Origin: Corbicula japonica
Taxonomy: Eukaryota > Mollusca > Bivalvia > Venerida > Cyrenidae
Direction of reading: 5' to 3'
Length of the DNA stretch: 64,000 nt
Assembly (NCBI GenBank): GCA_038501625.1
Contig: JAZAYU010000010.1
Span: forward strand, 8,763,380-8,827,379
The notes beneath the pieces are model-generated. The model saw only the letters and a list, made by a program, of their open reading frames with translations. It was not told the DNA's origin and searched no databases. Shown here in pieces: positions 50,016 to 62,167 of the stretch (position 1 is its first letter; every line of letters begins with the position of its first letter). The position numbers and the translations under genes are program-made.

Positions 50016-50552
50016 CTGTAGAATCTCGAAAATAAGCGCATACTCGAAAATACGCGCTTATTGAAAATAAGCCCATATGTCTTACAGAAAACTAATACCT
50101 AAAAATAAGCGCATATCCGTCCCTTGAGTTAAAATCTTTCCCAAAAATAAGCGCATACCCAAAGTATTATAGTTTTTTAATGTTTGTTTGGTAATATTTA
50201 TGTTGCTTGAAGTAATATTTTTTGCATACGCAGTGTGTCATAAAATAACTAATGGACGAAACTCCAAATAAAACTCTCCCAACAACTCGGAAATCTTACA
50301 GCAAAAAACAAAGTGATGATCAATTGTTGTAAATATGTAAATAAACTTGTCTTTCCAAACACGTCTTTCCTCTTCAAAGAGGGTAATAGTGTTTTGATAA
50401 TGTTTGATGAATGCGTGTCTATAAATGTGTTTTTTTTCAAAAATCAGCGTATATTCAGTTTATCTAAGCTATAAGCGCATATCAAATATTAGCGCATATT
50501 CAGCGGCATATATATAAGCGCAGCGTATACGCTTATTTTTGTGATTCTACAG
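50016..50552. mobile_element. TA-flanked MITE of 537 bp
   Basis: Inverted ends CTGTAGAATCTCGAAAATAA and its near-reverse complement (..TTATTTTTGTGATTCTACAG), each flanked by TA. Inside, AAAATAAGCGCATA recurs at least five times. There is no coding capacity. TA duplication suggests a Tc1/mariner-type mobiliser. Confidence 0.7.
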
Positions 50553-50642
50553 TATATAAGAATAAAGGCTTCAAAAGACCCCTGGAAAAAAATTCAGACT
50601 TATACTGAACGCGAAACAAATTTTAACAATGAGGAAGTAAGC

Positions 50643-52382
50643 GCATGATGAAACTTTTCCCAGCCGCCACAGCAGCCCAGCGGCAAACTTTTTCCCAGCA
50701 GCCAAGGTATCCCAGCCGCCACAACAGCCCAGCAGCCAACTTTTCCCAGCCGCCACAGCAGCTCAGCAGCCAAAGTATCCCAGCAGCCAACTTTTCCCAG
50801 CAGCCAAAGTATCCCAGCCGCCACAGCAGTCCAGCAGCCAACTTTTCTCAGCCGCCACAGCAGCGCAGCAGCCAAACTATTCCAGCAGCCAACTTTTCCC
50901 AGCAGCCAAAGTATCCCAGCCGCCACAGCAGCCCAGCAGCCAACTTTTCCCAGCCGTCACAGCAGCTCAGCAGCCAAAGTATTCCAGCAGCCAACTTTTC
51001 TCAGCAGCCAAAGTATTCCAGCCGCCACAACAGCCCAGCAGCCAACATTTTCCAGCCGCCACAGCAGCTCAGGAGCCAAAGTATTCCAGCAGCCACCTTT
51101 TCCCAGCAGCCAAAGTATCCCAGCCGCCACAGCAGCCCAGCAGCCAACTTTTCCCAGCCGCTAACTTTTCCCAGCAGCCAACTTTTCTCAGCCGCCACAG
51201 CAGCGCAGCAGCCAAACTATTCCAGCTGCAAACTTTTCCCATGAGCCAAAGTATCCCAGCCGCAACAGCAGCCCAGCAGCCAACTTTTCCCAGCCGTCAC
51301 AGCAGCTCAGCAGCCAAAGTATTCCAGCAGCCAACTTTTCCCAGCAGCCAAAGTATCACAGCCGACACAACAGCCCAGCAGCCAACTTTTCCCAGCCGCC
51401 ACAGCAGCTCAGCAGCCAAATTATTCCAGCAGCCAACTTTTCCCAGCCGCCACAGCAGCCCAGCAGCCAACTTTTCCAAGCCGCCACAGCAGCTCAGCAG
51501 CCAAAGTATTCCAGCAGCCAACTTTTCCCAGCAGCCAAAGTATCCCAGCCGCCACAGCAGTCCAGCAGCCAACTTTTCTCAGCCGCCACAGCAGCGCAGC
51601 AGCCAAACTATTCCAGCAGCCAACTTTTCCCAGCAGCCAAAGTATCCCAGCCGCCACAGCAGCCCAGCAGCCAACTTTTCCCAGCCGTCACAGCAGCTCA
51701 GCAGCCAAAGTATTCCAGCAGCCAACTTTTCTCAGCAGCCAAAGTATCACAGCCGCCACAACAGCCCAGCAGCCAACATTTCCCAGCCGCCACAGCAGCT
51801 CAGCAGCCAAAGTATTCCAGCAGCCAACTTTTCCCAGCCGCCACAGCAGTCCAGCAGCCAACTTTTCCCAGCCGCCACAGCAGCTCAACAGCCACAGTAT
51901 TCCAGCAGCCAACTTTTCCCAGCAGCCAAAGTATCCCAGCCGCCACAGCAGTCCAGCAGCCAACTTTTCTCAGCCGCCACAGCAGCTCAGCAGCTAAAGT
52001 ATTTCAGCAGCCAACTTTCCCCAGCCGCCACAGCAGCCCAGCAGCCAACTTTTCCCAGCCGCCACAGCAGCTCAGCAGTTAAAGTATTCCAGCAGCCAAC
52101 TTTTCCCAGCAGCCAAAGTATCCCAGCCGCCACAGCAGCCCAGCAGCGAACATTTTTCCAGCCGCCACAACAGCTCAGCAGCCAAAGTTTCACAGCAGCC
52201 AAAGTATCTGCTAGGCTGTTGGGCGGCCAACACGCTGCCTGGCTGCTTGGCTGCTTGGCGGCCAACTTCACGCTGCTTGGCTGCTTGGCGGCCAACTTCA
52301 CGCTGCTTGGCTGCTTGGCTGCTAGGCGGCCAACTTCACGCTGCTCGGCTGCTTGGCTGCTAGGCGGCCAACTTCACGAACA
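50643..52382 (-). repeat. Inner foldback, right arm
   Basis: The reverse complement of the left arm's repeat types: CAACTTTTCCCAGCAGC and CAAAGTATTCCAGCAGC units, ending in repeated GGCGGCCAACTTCACGCTGC and the terminal CTTCACGAACA. Confidence 0.85.
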
Positions 52383-52472
52383 TTTCCTATTACCTCTTTT
52401 ATTTCGTCGCCATTTTAGTACTATCACAGGACACTCTAAATTCGGTATAGGGCAACTCTTATGCTTTAGACA

Positions 52473-52685
52473 GTGCTCTTAAGCTTGAGTCGTAGTTATA
52501 AAAAGTTTATATCTTTAAATATGCACAACCAATTTCACAACACATACATTTTACAACATTTTGATTATTGTTGTATAGTTTGGAGAAGTTGCACCCATAG
52601 CCTTGAAGATAAATCAGTACAATTTCAAAAGAGGTCGGCAATAATAATTTTTGAAAAAAAAGATGCTACTCCATCTTCGGTCTGA
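52473..52685 (+). pseudogene. LINE RT C-terminal fragment
   Basis: The frame reads YILQHFDYCCIVWRSCTHSL then QFQKRSAIIIFEKKDATPSS, matching the post-catalytic region of CR1/L2-type reverse transcriptases (LPHFDYC..VWG, LQKRAARIIL, TPS). It stops at 52685 and the flanks are not recognisable. Confidence 0.75.
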
Positions 52686-53094
52686 TTTTATCACTGTTAA
52701 ATTTTATGATTTCTGAACTATACACAACACACGCATGTTTATATTATTATTATTTTATGGGGATTTATTCCAATTTCAATTGAAATTTAAACATGACATA
52801 TATATATAGACACACTTTATTCGAATTATAATGATCGGAACAATGCCTTCTTTACATGATTAAAAAAATCTCAAATTATTATGCGAAATATCTGTGCTGT
52901 GGACAGTAACTTCAATATTATCGTCAGACACTTCCTGCAACATAACATTTTTGCTTGTGCGAATGAAAGCTAAAGAATGATTGCGATGGTAAAGAAACAA
53001 AGAACTGATAACAAAGCAGCAAATGAGTCAATTATATGTAAACTAATGTCAGATATATGTAGCTTATTTATAAACTTACGTTTACAATAAAATA

Positions 53095-53240
53095 ACTGAA
53101 AATGACAGCGGGTACTGTATAAGTACTTATTTTGGCGGGGGTGTAATTTTGGCTATATTGGTAAAATCTGAAAATGACAGCGGGTACTGTAGAAGTACTT
53201 ATTTTGGCGGGGATGTAATTTTGGCTATATTGGCGGCCAG
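53095..53240. repeat. 73-bp tandem duplication
   Basis: CTGAAAATGACAGCGGGTAC starts at 53095 and again at 53168. Each unit continues through AAGTACTTATTTTGGCGGGG and TTTTGGCTATATTGG. Confidence 0.85.
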
Positions 53241-54175
53241 GGTCAGTTGCGGCAATTTTAAACACCGCCAATATATATCACCGTCAATTAATAACACCGT
53301 CATTTAAATATCTGGAAGTTAAAGAACTATGATACACTAGCACATATTATGTCGTAGTTTTCTTAGTTTGATACAATAATAATATTTTAAGAATATGTCG
53401 TGAATCAATCAAAGCAATCTATTATTAGGTAGCTGTGATAATGTTTTCACACTGGTATTAAAATAAAGTGGATTTGAATATTGAATGGGTTTTTTTACCA
53501 TCTTTGCCATACGCCAACTTTAGACCTGGATTTTTCATCAAAGGTTTTATTTTGGGGTCTGGTTTGTTTGCGCAAATTTATGACACCACCAATTTCAAAC
53601 ACTTCAAAATACGCAGAAATTCGACACCGGCAATAATAAGCGATATACAGTATTTTTCGAATCATTTACTAAGACATTTGATATAACATTAAGCTGGATA
53701 CGAGTCATCGTGATCAGTAGCAAAGAAGATGGTAATTTTAACAGTGTAGTAGATTAACTTAGAAGTAATCAGTTACAGAAGTAATCAGTTAATTAATAGG
53801 TAAATTGAAGTACAATGTAGCTTTTAACCATGTTCTCTGTAAGGTATATGATTTTTATCACATGATGTAGATGCAGATCAACTGGTACATCAATGCGCGT
53901 ATCTCCAGTCGCTGTGTTGGAACACGGTACGCAGCTACACTGCACATACCTTGCGATTAGTCATGCACACATTTTATACCACTTAGGATAAGAAATGAAG
54001 GACTCATCGTGATCAGTAGCAAGCAAACAGACAAAATTCGAAACAAAACTGGTGACAAACTCCGAATAGATTCCAATCGTTTAAAGTTGAGTGTTTTCAC
54101 CCTGACATTGCTCCCATTGTCGCAAAATTATCTTATTATAGTATTATAGTGATTTATACCATTACATTTTTTGGT

Positions 54176-54696
54176 GATTTAGTCGCAAAATAATGCCAAG
54201 CGAAGAGATGAAGAAAAAAACGAAATAAAAGACACCACGCGAAAAGAGGAAATAACAGTAAAAAACACGCAAATAAAGTATATACTAGTAATGAAGAAAA
54301 CATGCCACGCGAAAAGACGACATAACGAAAAATACGCCACTCGAAATAATGCTAAAACGCAATATTTGAAGCATTTTCCTTGCATCGCCATGCTTATTTT
54401 CGTTATTACGCATGTCCTTATTACGCAGGGCGATTATTTTCGCGTGGCGTATTTTCTTTCTTTGGTCGTAAGTTATTTCGTTGTTTTTTTACTGGCTTTT
54501 TTCTAGAGAGCCTGGCGTTATTTGTTTCTTCGTGAGGCGCGTTTGTCGCTATTAAATTTCACCTGGAGGTCTTTTTTGTTAGTTCTCCTAGTGTTATTTC
54601 CTTATTTCGCCTGGCGTATTGTCGTTATTTCGCCTGGCGTTTTCTCGTTATTTCGCCTTGCGTTTTTTTCTCGTTATTTCGCCTGCTTGCTAAATC
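54176..54696. mobile_element. Small foldback with repeat-bearing arms
   Basis: GATTTAG at 54176 and CTAAATC ending at 54696 bound two halves that mirror each other. The right half has four or more TATTTCGCCTGGCGT units and the left half has their complements (ACGCGAAAAGA.GA.ATAAC). No target duplication is clear. Confidence 0.45.
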
Positions 54697-55909
54697 TTTA
54701 ACCTAACCCTGGGGTTGGTGATAATTTTGAAAACTATTTATGTATTTATTATTTATTTAAATTGTTACTTTAAGATTGCACTAATGTTACAGATAAGTAC
54801 TTTTAAGCATTTCGTTATCGAAATTTTGGACATCAGTTGGGATGGATTTATTTAATTTATGAGAAATGTAACGGTTAAGTCCTTCCATATATCGAAGAGC
54901 TTCATTCTCAAGAGAAGTTTTAAAGAATCGGCCCAAGCCGCGAGTACATTGTAATCCATAAAAGTTCAGTATAGGCAATACTACAGGCAATACTTCGAGT
55001 ACATAGCACGACTGGGAACTGGGTTTGGCCTATTGAACATTGAAAACACTAGTATAATTAGCAATAAAACTCATCATTTTCCTAGACTAATCCTTCAAAA
55101 TTAGATTCCTTGGCGAATTTTGTTTTCAGCATAATTATACATTTGCTTAAACGTACACATATTGGTTGTTAAGCATACGCCTATTGGTCCTTTGCTTTAC
55201 CGGTTATTCGTACAAAGAAAAATTTCTTATGCTGAAAAACAATCACAACATTAAAAAAGGTATGTAAATGCTTGTTTATAAGTTCTACGATAAATAATTA
55301 TTTACATAGGTCATATTGATATTTTATAGTCTCGTTGACTTAAACAACCTTCTATACATTTGAAGATAACAAAAACCTTGTGCTCAAAACAAGTCGCCAT
55401 GTCAATTTGAACTAGGTTTGTTGCGTGGGCCACTTTTGTCAACAGTCTGGTGGTGTAGGTACCAGTATGGCGTGATTGACCAAATGCATCGTTATTATTC
55501 AAACGTTTCGTTGTTGTTCCAATGCTTCGTAATTGTTCCAAAACAAAATTTAATCGACTAATAGATCACAGGTATTGATTCGCCGTAGTTTTATTGGCAT
55601 TAAATCTATCTGGTGTATGTTGTATACTACTTTTTAAGCCATGTTTTTCACACAAACCAATTCTTCACGGATGTGGGTTATTTGTGTGAACTCTTCTCAC
55701 GTATGTTATTACGCGGGAATATATAGTAAATCGCAAATGTGACATATTCGTTCAAAACCATATTATTGCTTAAATTTTACAATGCTTGTGTGTGTTCGCG
55801 CGGGCTTGCAATGAAGTGTGTGTGTGCGTTTGTGCCTGCGTACATTGTGTGCGTGCGTGCGTGCCAGTAAAAGCTTCCGCTCGTTTTCAGTTACATCTAA
55901 AGTCCGACG

Positions 55910-58900
55910 GTAGGGATGAACGTAGGACGTAGGACTGGGTCGACCGAAGGGATAAATGCATGGGCGTATGATTTTGTCGACTGTACAAATGCACGTAGAA
56001 CGTAGGGCTGGGTCGACAGTAGAAATGAATGTAGGACGTAGGGCTGGGTCGACTGTAGGGATGAACGTAGGACGTAGGGCTTGTTCGACCGTAGAAATGA
56101 ATGTAGGACGTAGGGCTGGGTCGACGGTAGGGATGAACGTAGGACGTAGGACTGGGTCGACCGATGGGATAAATGCATGGACATCTGATTTTGTCGACTG
56201 TAGAAATGAACGTAGAACGTAGGGCTGTGTCGACAGTAGAAATGAATGTAGGACGTAGGGATGGGTCGACTGTAGGGATGAACATAGGACGTAGGGCTGG
56301 GTCGACCGTAGAAATGAATGCAAGACATAAGAATAGGTCGACTGTAGAAATGAACGTAGGACGTAGGGCTGGGTCGACGGTAGGGATGAACGTAGGACGT
56401 AGGACTTGGTCGACCGAAGGGTTAAATGCATGGACCTATGATTTTGTCGACTGTAGAAATGAACGTAGAACGTAGGGCTGGGTCGACGGTAGGGATGAAC
56501 GTAGGACGTAGAACTGGGTCGACCGAAGGGTTAAATGCATGGGCCTATGATTTTGTCGACTGTAGAAATGAACGTAGAACGTAGGGCTGGGTCGACCGTA
56601 GAAATGAATGTAGGACGTCGGGCTGGGTCGACTGTAGAAATGAACGTAGGACGTAGGGCTGGGTCGACGGTAGGGATGAACGTAGGACGTAGGACTGGGT
56701 CGACCGATGGGATAAATGCATGGACATCTGATTTTGTCGACTGTAGAATTGAACGTAGAACGTAGGGCTGGTTCGACACTAGAAATGAATGTAGGACGTA
56801 GGACTGGGTCGACTGTAGGGATGAACGTAGGACGTAGGGCTGGGTCGACCGTAGAAATAAATGCAAGACATAAGAATAGGTCGACTGTAGAAATGAACGT
56901 AGGACGTTGGGCTGGGTCAACGGTAGGGATGAACGTTGGACGGAGTGCTGGGTCGACTATAGAAATGAACGTAGGACGTAGGACTGGGTCGACCGTAGAA
57001 ATGAATGCAAGACTTAAAACTAGGTCGACTGTAGAAATGAACGTAGGACGTAGGGCTGGGTCGACGGTAGGGATGAACGTAGGACGTAGGGCTGGGTCGA
57101 CCGTAGAAATGAATGTAGGACGTAGGGCTGGGTCGACTGTAGGGATGAACGTAGGACGTAGGGCTTGGGTCGACCGTAGAAATGAATGTAGGACGTCGGG
57201 CTGGGTCGATTGTAGGGATGAACGTAAGACGAAGGGCTGGGTCGACGGTAGGGATGAACGTAGGACGTAGGACTGGGTCGACCGATGGGATAAATGCATG
57301 GACATCTGATTTTGTCAACTGTAGAAATGAACGTAGAACGTAGGGCTGGGTCGAGAGTAGGAATGAATGTAGGACGAAGGGGTGGGTCGACTGTAGGGAT
57401 AAACATAGGACGTAGGGCTGGGTCGACCGTAGAAATGAATGCAAGACATAAGAATAGGTCGACTGTAGAAATGAACGTAGGACGTAGGGCTGGGTCGACG
57501 GTAGGGATAAACGTAGGACGTAGAACTGGGTCGACCGAAGGGTTAAATGCATGGACCTATGATTTTGTCGACTGTAGAAATGAACGTAGAACGTAGGGCT
57601 GGGTCGACGGTAGGGATGAACGTTGGACGGAGTGCTGGGTCGACTATAGAAATGAACGTAGGAGGTAGGACTGGGTCGACCGTAGAAATGAATGCAAGAC
57701 ATAACACTAGGTCGACTGAAGAAATGAACGTAGGACGTAGGGCTGGGTCGACCGAAGGGTTAAATGCATGGACCTATGATTTTGTCGACTGTAGAAATGA
57801 ACGTAGAACGTAGGGCTGGGTCGACGGTAGGGATGAACGTTGGACGGAGTGCTGGGTCGACTATAGAAATGAACGTAGGACGTAGGACTGGGTCGACCGT
57901 AGAAATGAATGCAAGACATAACACTAGGTCGACTGAAGAAATGAACGTAGGACGTAGGGCTGGGTCGACGGTAGGGATGAACGTAGGACGTAGGGCTGGG
58001 TCGACCGTAGAAATGAATGTAGGACATAGGGCTGGGTCGACTGTAGGGATGAACGTAGGACGTAGGGCTGGGTCGACCGATGGGATAAATGCATGGACAT
58101 CTGATTTTGTCGACTGTAGAAATGAACGTAGAACGTAGGGATGGGTCGACAGTAGAAATGAATGTAGGACGTAGGGATGGCTCGACTGTAGGAATGAACG
58201 TAGGACGTAGGGCTGGGTCTACCGTAGAAATGAATGCAAGACATAACAGTAGGTCGACTGTAGAAATGAACGTAGGACGTAGGGCTGGATCGACGGTAGG
58301 GATGAACGTAGGACGTAGGACTGGGTCGACCGAAGGAATAAATGCATGGACATATGATTTTGTCGACTGTAGAAAAGAACGTAGAACGTAGGGCTGGGTC
58401 GACGGTAGGGATGAACGTAGAACGTAGGACTGGGTCGACCGTAGAAATGAATGCAAGACATAACAGTAGGTCGACTGTAGAAATGAACGTAGGACGTAGG
58501 GCTGGGTCGACGGTAGGGATGAACGTAGAACGTAGGACTGGGTCGACCGTAGAAATGAATGCAAGACATAACAGTAGGTCGACTGTAGAAATGAACGTAG
58601 GACGTAGGGCTGGGTCGACGGTAGGGATGAACGTAGGACGTAGGACTGGGTCGACCGAAGGAATAAATGCATGGACATATGATTTTGTCGACTGTAGAAA
58701 TGAACGTAGAACGTAGGGCTGGGTCGACGGTAGGGATGAACGTTGGACGGAGTGCTGGATCGACTATAGAAATGAACGTAGGACGAAGAACTGGGTCGAC
58801 CGTAGAAATGAATGCAAGACATAACAGTAGGTCGACTGTAGAAATGAACGTAGGACGTAGGGCTGGGTCGACGGTAGGGATGAACGTAGAACGTAGGACT

Positions 58901-61900
58901 GGGTCGACCGTAGAAATGAATGCAAGACATAACAGTAGGTCGACTGTAGAAATGAACGTAGGACGTAGGGCTGGATCGACGGTAGGGATGAACGTAGGAC
59001 GTAGGACTGGGTCGACCGAAGGAATAAATGCATGGACATATGATTTTGTCGACTGTAGAAATGAACGTAGAACGTAGGGCTGGGTCGACGGTAGGGATGA
59101 ACGTTGGACGGAGTGCTGGGTCGACTATAGAAATGAACGTAGAACGTAGGACTGGGTCGACCGTAGAAATGAATGCAAGACATAACAGTAGATCGACTGT
59201 AGAAATGAACGTAGGACGTAGGGCTGGGTCGACGGTAGGGATGAACGTAGAACGTAGGACTGAGTCGACCGTAGAAATGAATGCAAGACATAACAGTAGG
59301 TCGACTGTAGAAATGAACGTAGGACGTAGGGCTGGATCGACGGTAGGGATGAACGTAGAACGTAGGACTGGGTCGACCGTAGAAATGAATGCAAGACATA
59401 ACAGTAGGTCGACTGTAGAAATGAACGTAGGACGTAGGGCTGGGTCGACGGTAGGGATGAACGTAGAACGTAGGACTGGGTCGACCGTAGAAATGAATGC
59501 AAGACATAACAGTAGGTCGACTGTAGAAATGAACGTAGGACGTAGGGCTGGATCGACGGTAGGGATGAACGTAGAACGTAGGACTGGGTCGACCGTAGAA
59601 ATGAATGCAAGACATAACAGTAGGTCGACTGTAGAAATGAACGTAGGACGTAGGGCTGGATCGACGGTAGGGATGAACGTAGAACGTAGGACTGGGTCGA
59701 CCGTAGAAATGAATGCAAGACATAACAGTAGGTCGACTGTAGAAATGAACGTAGGACGTAGGGCTGGGTCGACGGTAGGGATGAACGTAGAACGTAGGAC
59801 TGGGTCGACCGTAGAAATGAATGCAAGACATAACAGTAGGTCGACTGTAGAAATGAACGTAGGACGTAGGGCTGGATCGACGGTAGGGATGAACGTAGAA
59901 CGTAGGACTGGGTCGACCGTAGAAATGAATGCAAGACATAACAGTAGGTCGACTGTAGAAATGAACGTAGGACGTAGGGCTGGGTCGACGGTAGGGATGA
60001 ACGTAGAACGTAGGACTGGGTCGACCGTAGAAATGAATGCAAGACATAACAGTAGGTCGACTGTAGAAATGAACGTAGGACGTAGGGCTGGATCGACGGT
60101 AGGGATGAACGTAGAACGTAGGACTGGGTCGACCGTAGAAATGAATGCAAGACATAACAGTAGGTCGACTGTAGAAATGAACGTAGGACGTAGGGCTGGG
60201 TCGACGGTAGGGATGAACGTAGAACGTAGGACTGGGTCGACCGTAGAAATGAATGCAAGACATAACAGTAGGTCGACTGTAGAAATGAACGTAGGACGTA
60301 GGGCTGGATCGACGGTAGGGATGAACGTAGAACGTAGGACTGGGTCGACCGTAGAAATGAATGCAAGACATAACAGTAGGTCGACTGTAGAAATGAACGT
60401 AGGACGTAGGGCTGGGTCGACGGTAGGGATGAACGTAGAACGTAGGACTGGGTCGACCGTAGAAATGAATGCAAGACATAACAGTAGGTCGACTGTAGAA
60501 ATGAACGTAGGACGTAGGGCTGGATCGACGGTAGGGATGAACGTAGAACGTAGGACTGGGTCGACCGTAGAAATGAATGCAAGACATAACAGTAGGTCGA
60601 CTGTAGAAATGAACGTAGGACGTAGGGCTGGATCGACGGTAGGGATGAACGTAGAACGTAGGACTGGGTCGACCGTAGAAATGAATGCAAGACATAACAG
60701 TAGGTCGACTGTAGAAATGAACGTAGGACGTAGGGCTGGATCGACGGTATGGATGAACGTAGAACGTAGGACTGGGTCGACCGTAGAAATGAATGCAAGA
60801 CATAACAGTAGGTCGACTGTAGAAATGAACGTAGGACGTAGGGCTGGGTCGACGGTAGGGATGAACGTAGAACGTAGGACTGGGTCGACCGTAGAAATGA
60901 ATGCAAGACATAACAGTAGGTCGACTGTAGAAATGAACGTTGGACGTAGGGCTGGGTCGACGGTAGGGATGAACGTAGAACGTAGGACTGGGTCGACCGT
61001 AGAGATGAATGCAAGACATAACAGTAGGTCGACTGTAGAAATGAACGTAGGACGTAGGGCTGGGTCGACGGTAGGGATGAACGTAGAACGTAGGACTGGG
61101 TCGACCGTAGAAATGAATGCAAGACATAACAGTAGGTCGACTGTAGAAATGAACGTAGGACGTAGGGCTGGGTCGACGGTAGGGATGAACGTAGAACGTA
61201 GGACTGCGTCGACCGTAGAAATGAATGCAAGACATAACAGTAGGTCGACTGTAGAAATAAACGTAGGACGTAGGGCTGGGTCGACGGTAGGGATGAACGT
61301 AGAACGTAGGACTGGGTCGACCGTAGAAATGAATGCAAGACATAACAGTAGGTCGACTGTAGAAATGAACGTAGGACGTAGGGCTGGGTCGACGGTAGGG
61401 ATGAACGTAGAACGTAGGACTGGGTCGACCGTAGAAATGAACGGTAGGGATGAACGTAGAACGTAGGACTGGGTCGACCGTAGAAATGAATGCAAGACAT
61501 AACAGTAGGTCGACTGTAGAAATGAACGTAGGACGTAGGGCTGGGTCGACGGTAGGGATGAACGTAGAACGTAGGACTGGGTCGACCGTAGAAATGAATG
61601 CAAGACATAACAGTAGGTCGACTGTAGAAATGAACGTAGGACGTAGGGCTGGATCGACGGTAGGGATGAACGTAGAACGTAGGACTAGGTCGACCGTAGA
61701 AATGAATGCAAGACATAACAGTAGGTCGACTGTAGAAATGAACGTAGGACGTAGGGCTGGATCGACGGTAGGGATGAACGTAGGACGTAGGACTGGGTCG
61801 AGCGAAGGGTTAAATGTAGAACGTAGGGCTGGGTCGACTGTAGGGATGAACGTAGGACGTAGGGCTGGGTCGACCGTAGAAATGAATGTAGGACATAGGG

Positions 61901-62156
61901 CTGGGTTGACTGTAGGGATGAACGTAGGACGTAGAGCTGGGTCGACCGTAGAAATGAATGTAGGACGTTGGGCTGGGTCGACTGAAGGGATGAACGTAGG
62001 ACGTAGGGCTGGTTCGACCGTAGAAATGAATGTAGGACGTAGGGCTGGTTCGACAGTAGAAATGAACGTAGGACGTAGGACTGTTATATGGAGAACGTAG
62101 AAATAGATTTGTATGGAGGACGTAGAACGTAGGGCGTAGAGCCAACTTCACAGACC
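55910..62156 (-). repeat. Right arm: satellite array, inverted relative to the left arm
   Basis: The same 36-bp monomers read on the minus strand. The outer part (about 59.1-62.1 kb) is a regular 108-bp array with a truncation near 61440. The inner part (55.9-59.1 kb) is more heterogeneous, mixing monomer orders and a variant carrying AAATGCATGGAC and GATTTTGTCGACTG. This inner, older-looking zone has no counterpart in the left arm. Confidence 0.9.
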
Positions 62157-62167
62157 TGTCAATAAGA
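62157..62167. repeat. Target-site duplication, right (11 bp)
   Basis: TGTCAATAAGA immediately after the right terminus, in direct orientation relative to the left copy. Confidence 0.85.

Larger units (their letters stand above)
47231..50642. other. Interior of the inner foldback
   Basis: Starts with a degenerate direct duplication (47285-47365 against 47565-47650, sharing CTAGCAGC ... AGAAGTTTAA and ACGTAGGT.ATGTTATAA), followed by a small open frame, LINE relics on both strands and a TA-flanked MITE. No transposase is recognised. Confidence 0.6.
45622..52382. mobile_element. Nested foldback transposon with CTG-rich inverted arms (6.8 kb)
   Basis: Begins TGTTCGTGAAGTTGGCCGCC at 45622 and ends with the reverse complement at 52382. 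Flanking 11-mers ATTCCTTTTAA (45611-45621) and TTTCCTATTAC (52383-52393) agree at 8 of 11 positions, consistent with an older target duplication. Arms of about 1.6-1.7 kb are inverted copies: first several iterations of GTGAAGTTGGCCGCCAAGCA, then a 17-bp-based CTG-rich array. The interior of about 3.4 kb holds two LINE relics, a MITE and a small open frame. Its terminal motif matches the host foldback at 13 of 16 positions. Confidence 0.75.
52383..55909. other. Right interior of the giant foldback
   Basis: Contains a LINE RT fragment, a 73-bp tandem duplication, a small foldback and a TG/TGCG simple repeat at about 55785-55863. A 67-codon minus-strand frame at 54990-54787 (ending DNEMLKSTYL) has no recognisable domain and is not called. 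Confidence 0.6.
37376..62156. mobile_element. Giant foldback transposon with satellite inverted arms (24.8 kb)
   Basis: The element starts GGTCTGTGAAGTTGGC at 37376 and ends with its exact reverse complement at 62156. The 11 bases on either side, TGTCAATAAGA at 37365-37375 and 62157-62167, are identical direct repeats, as expected for a target-site duplication. The outermost 360 or so bases of the two arms differ at about three positions. Inward, each arm becomes about 6 kb of a 36-bp/108-bp satellite in opposite orientation. The interior contains LINE relics, a second foldback and no visible transposase, so it is presumably non-autonomous. Long arms made of tandem repeats recall Drosophila FB and sea-urchin TU elements, and 8-11 bp duplications are typical of Mutator-like transposases; that link is inference. 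Confidence 0.8.

Noticed and set aside
44594..52438. AGAGTGTCCT/AGGACACTCT inverted pair either side of the inner foldback as an extra terminal repeat
   Set aside because: Only 10 bp, with no surrounding similarity; expected by chance over this distance.
45551..52482. Ala/Cys/Trp-rich and Ser/Gln/Pro-rich open frames in the CTG-rich arms
   Set aside because: 17-bp units read three at a time (51 bp) stay open in several frames; products are pure repeat translations.
57707..61716. Long open frames across the right satellite on both strands (up to 1298 codons)
   Set aside because: Same explanation as for the left arm; they mirror the left-arm frames in inverted orientation.
37376..62156. CRISPR-like array (36-bp repeats)
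   Set aside because: There are no unique spacers; the monomers are directly adjacent, the context is eukaryotic and there are no cas genes.
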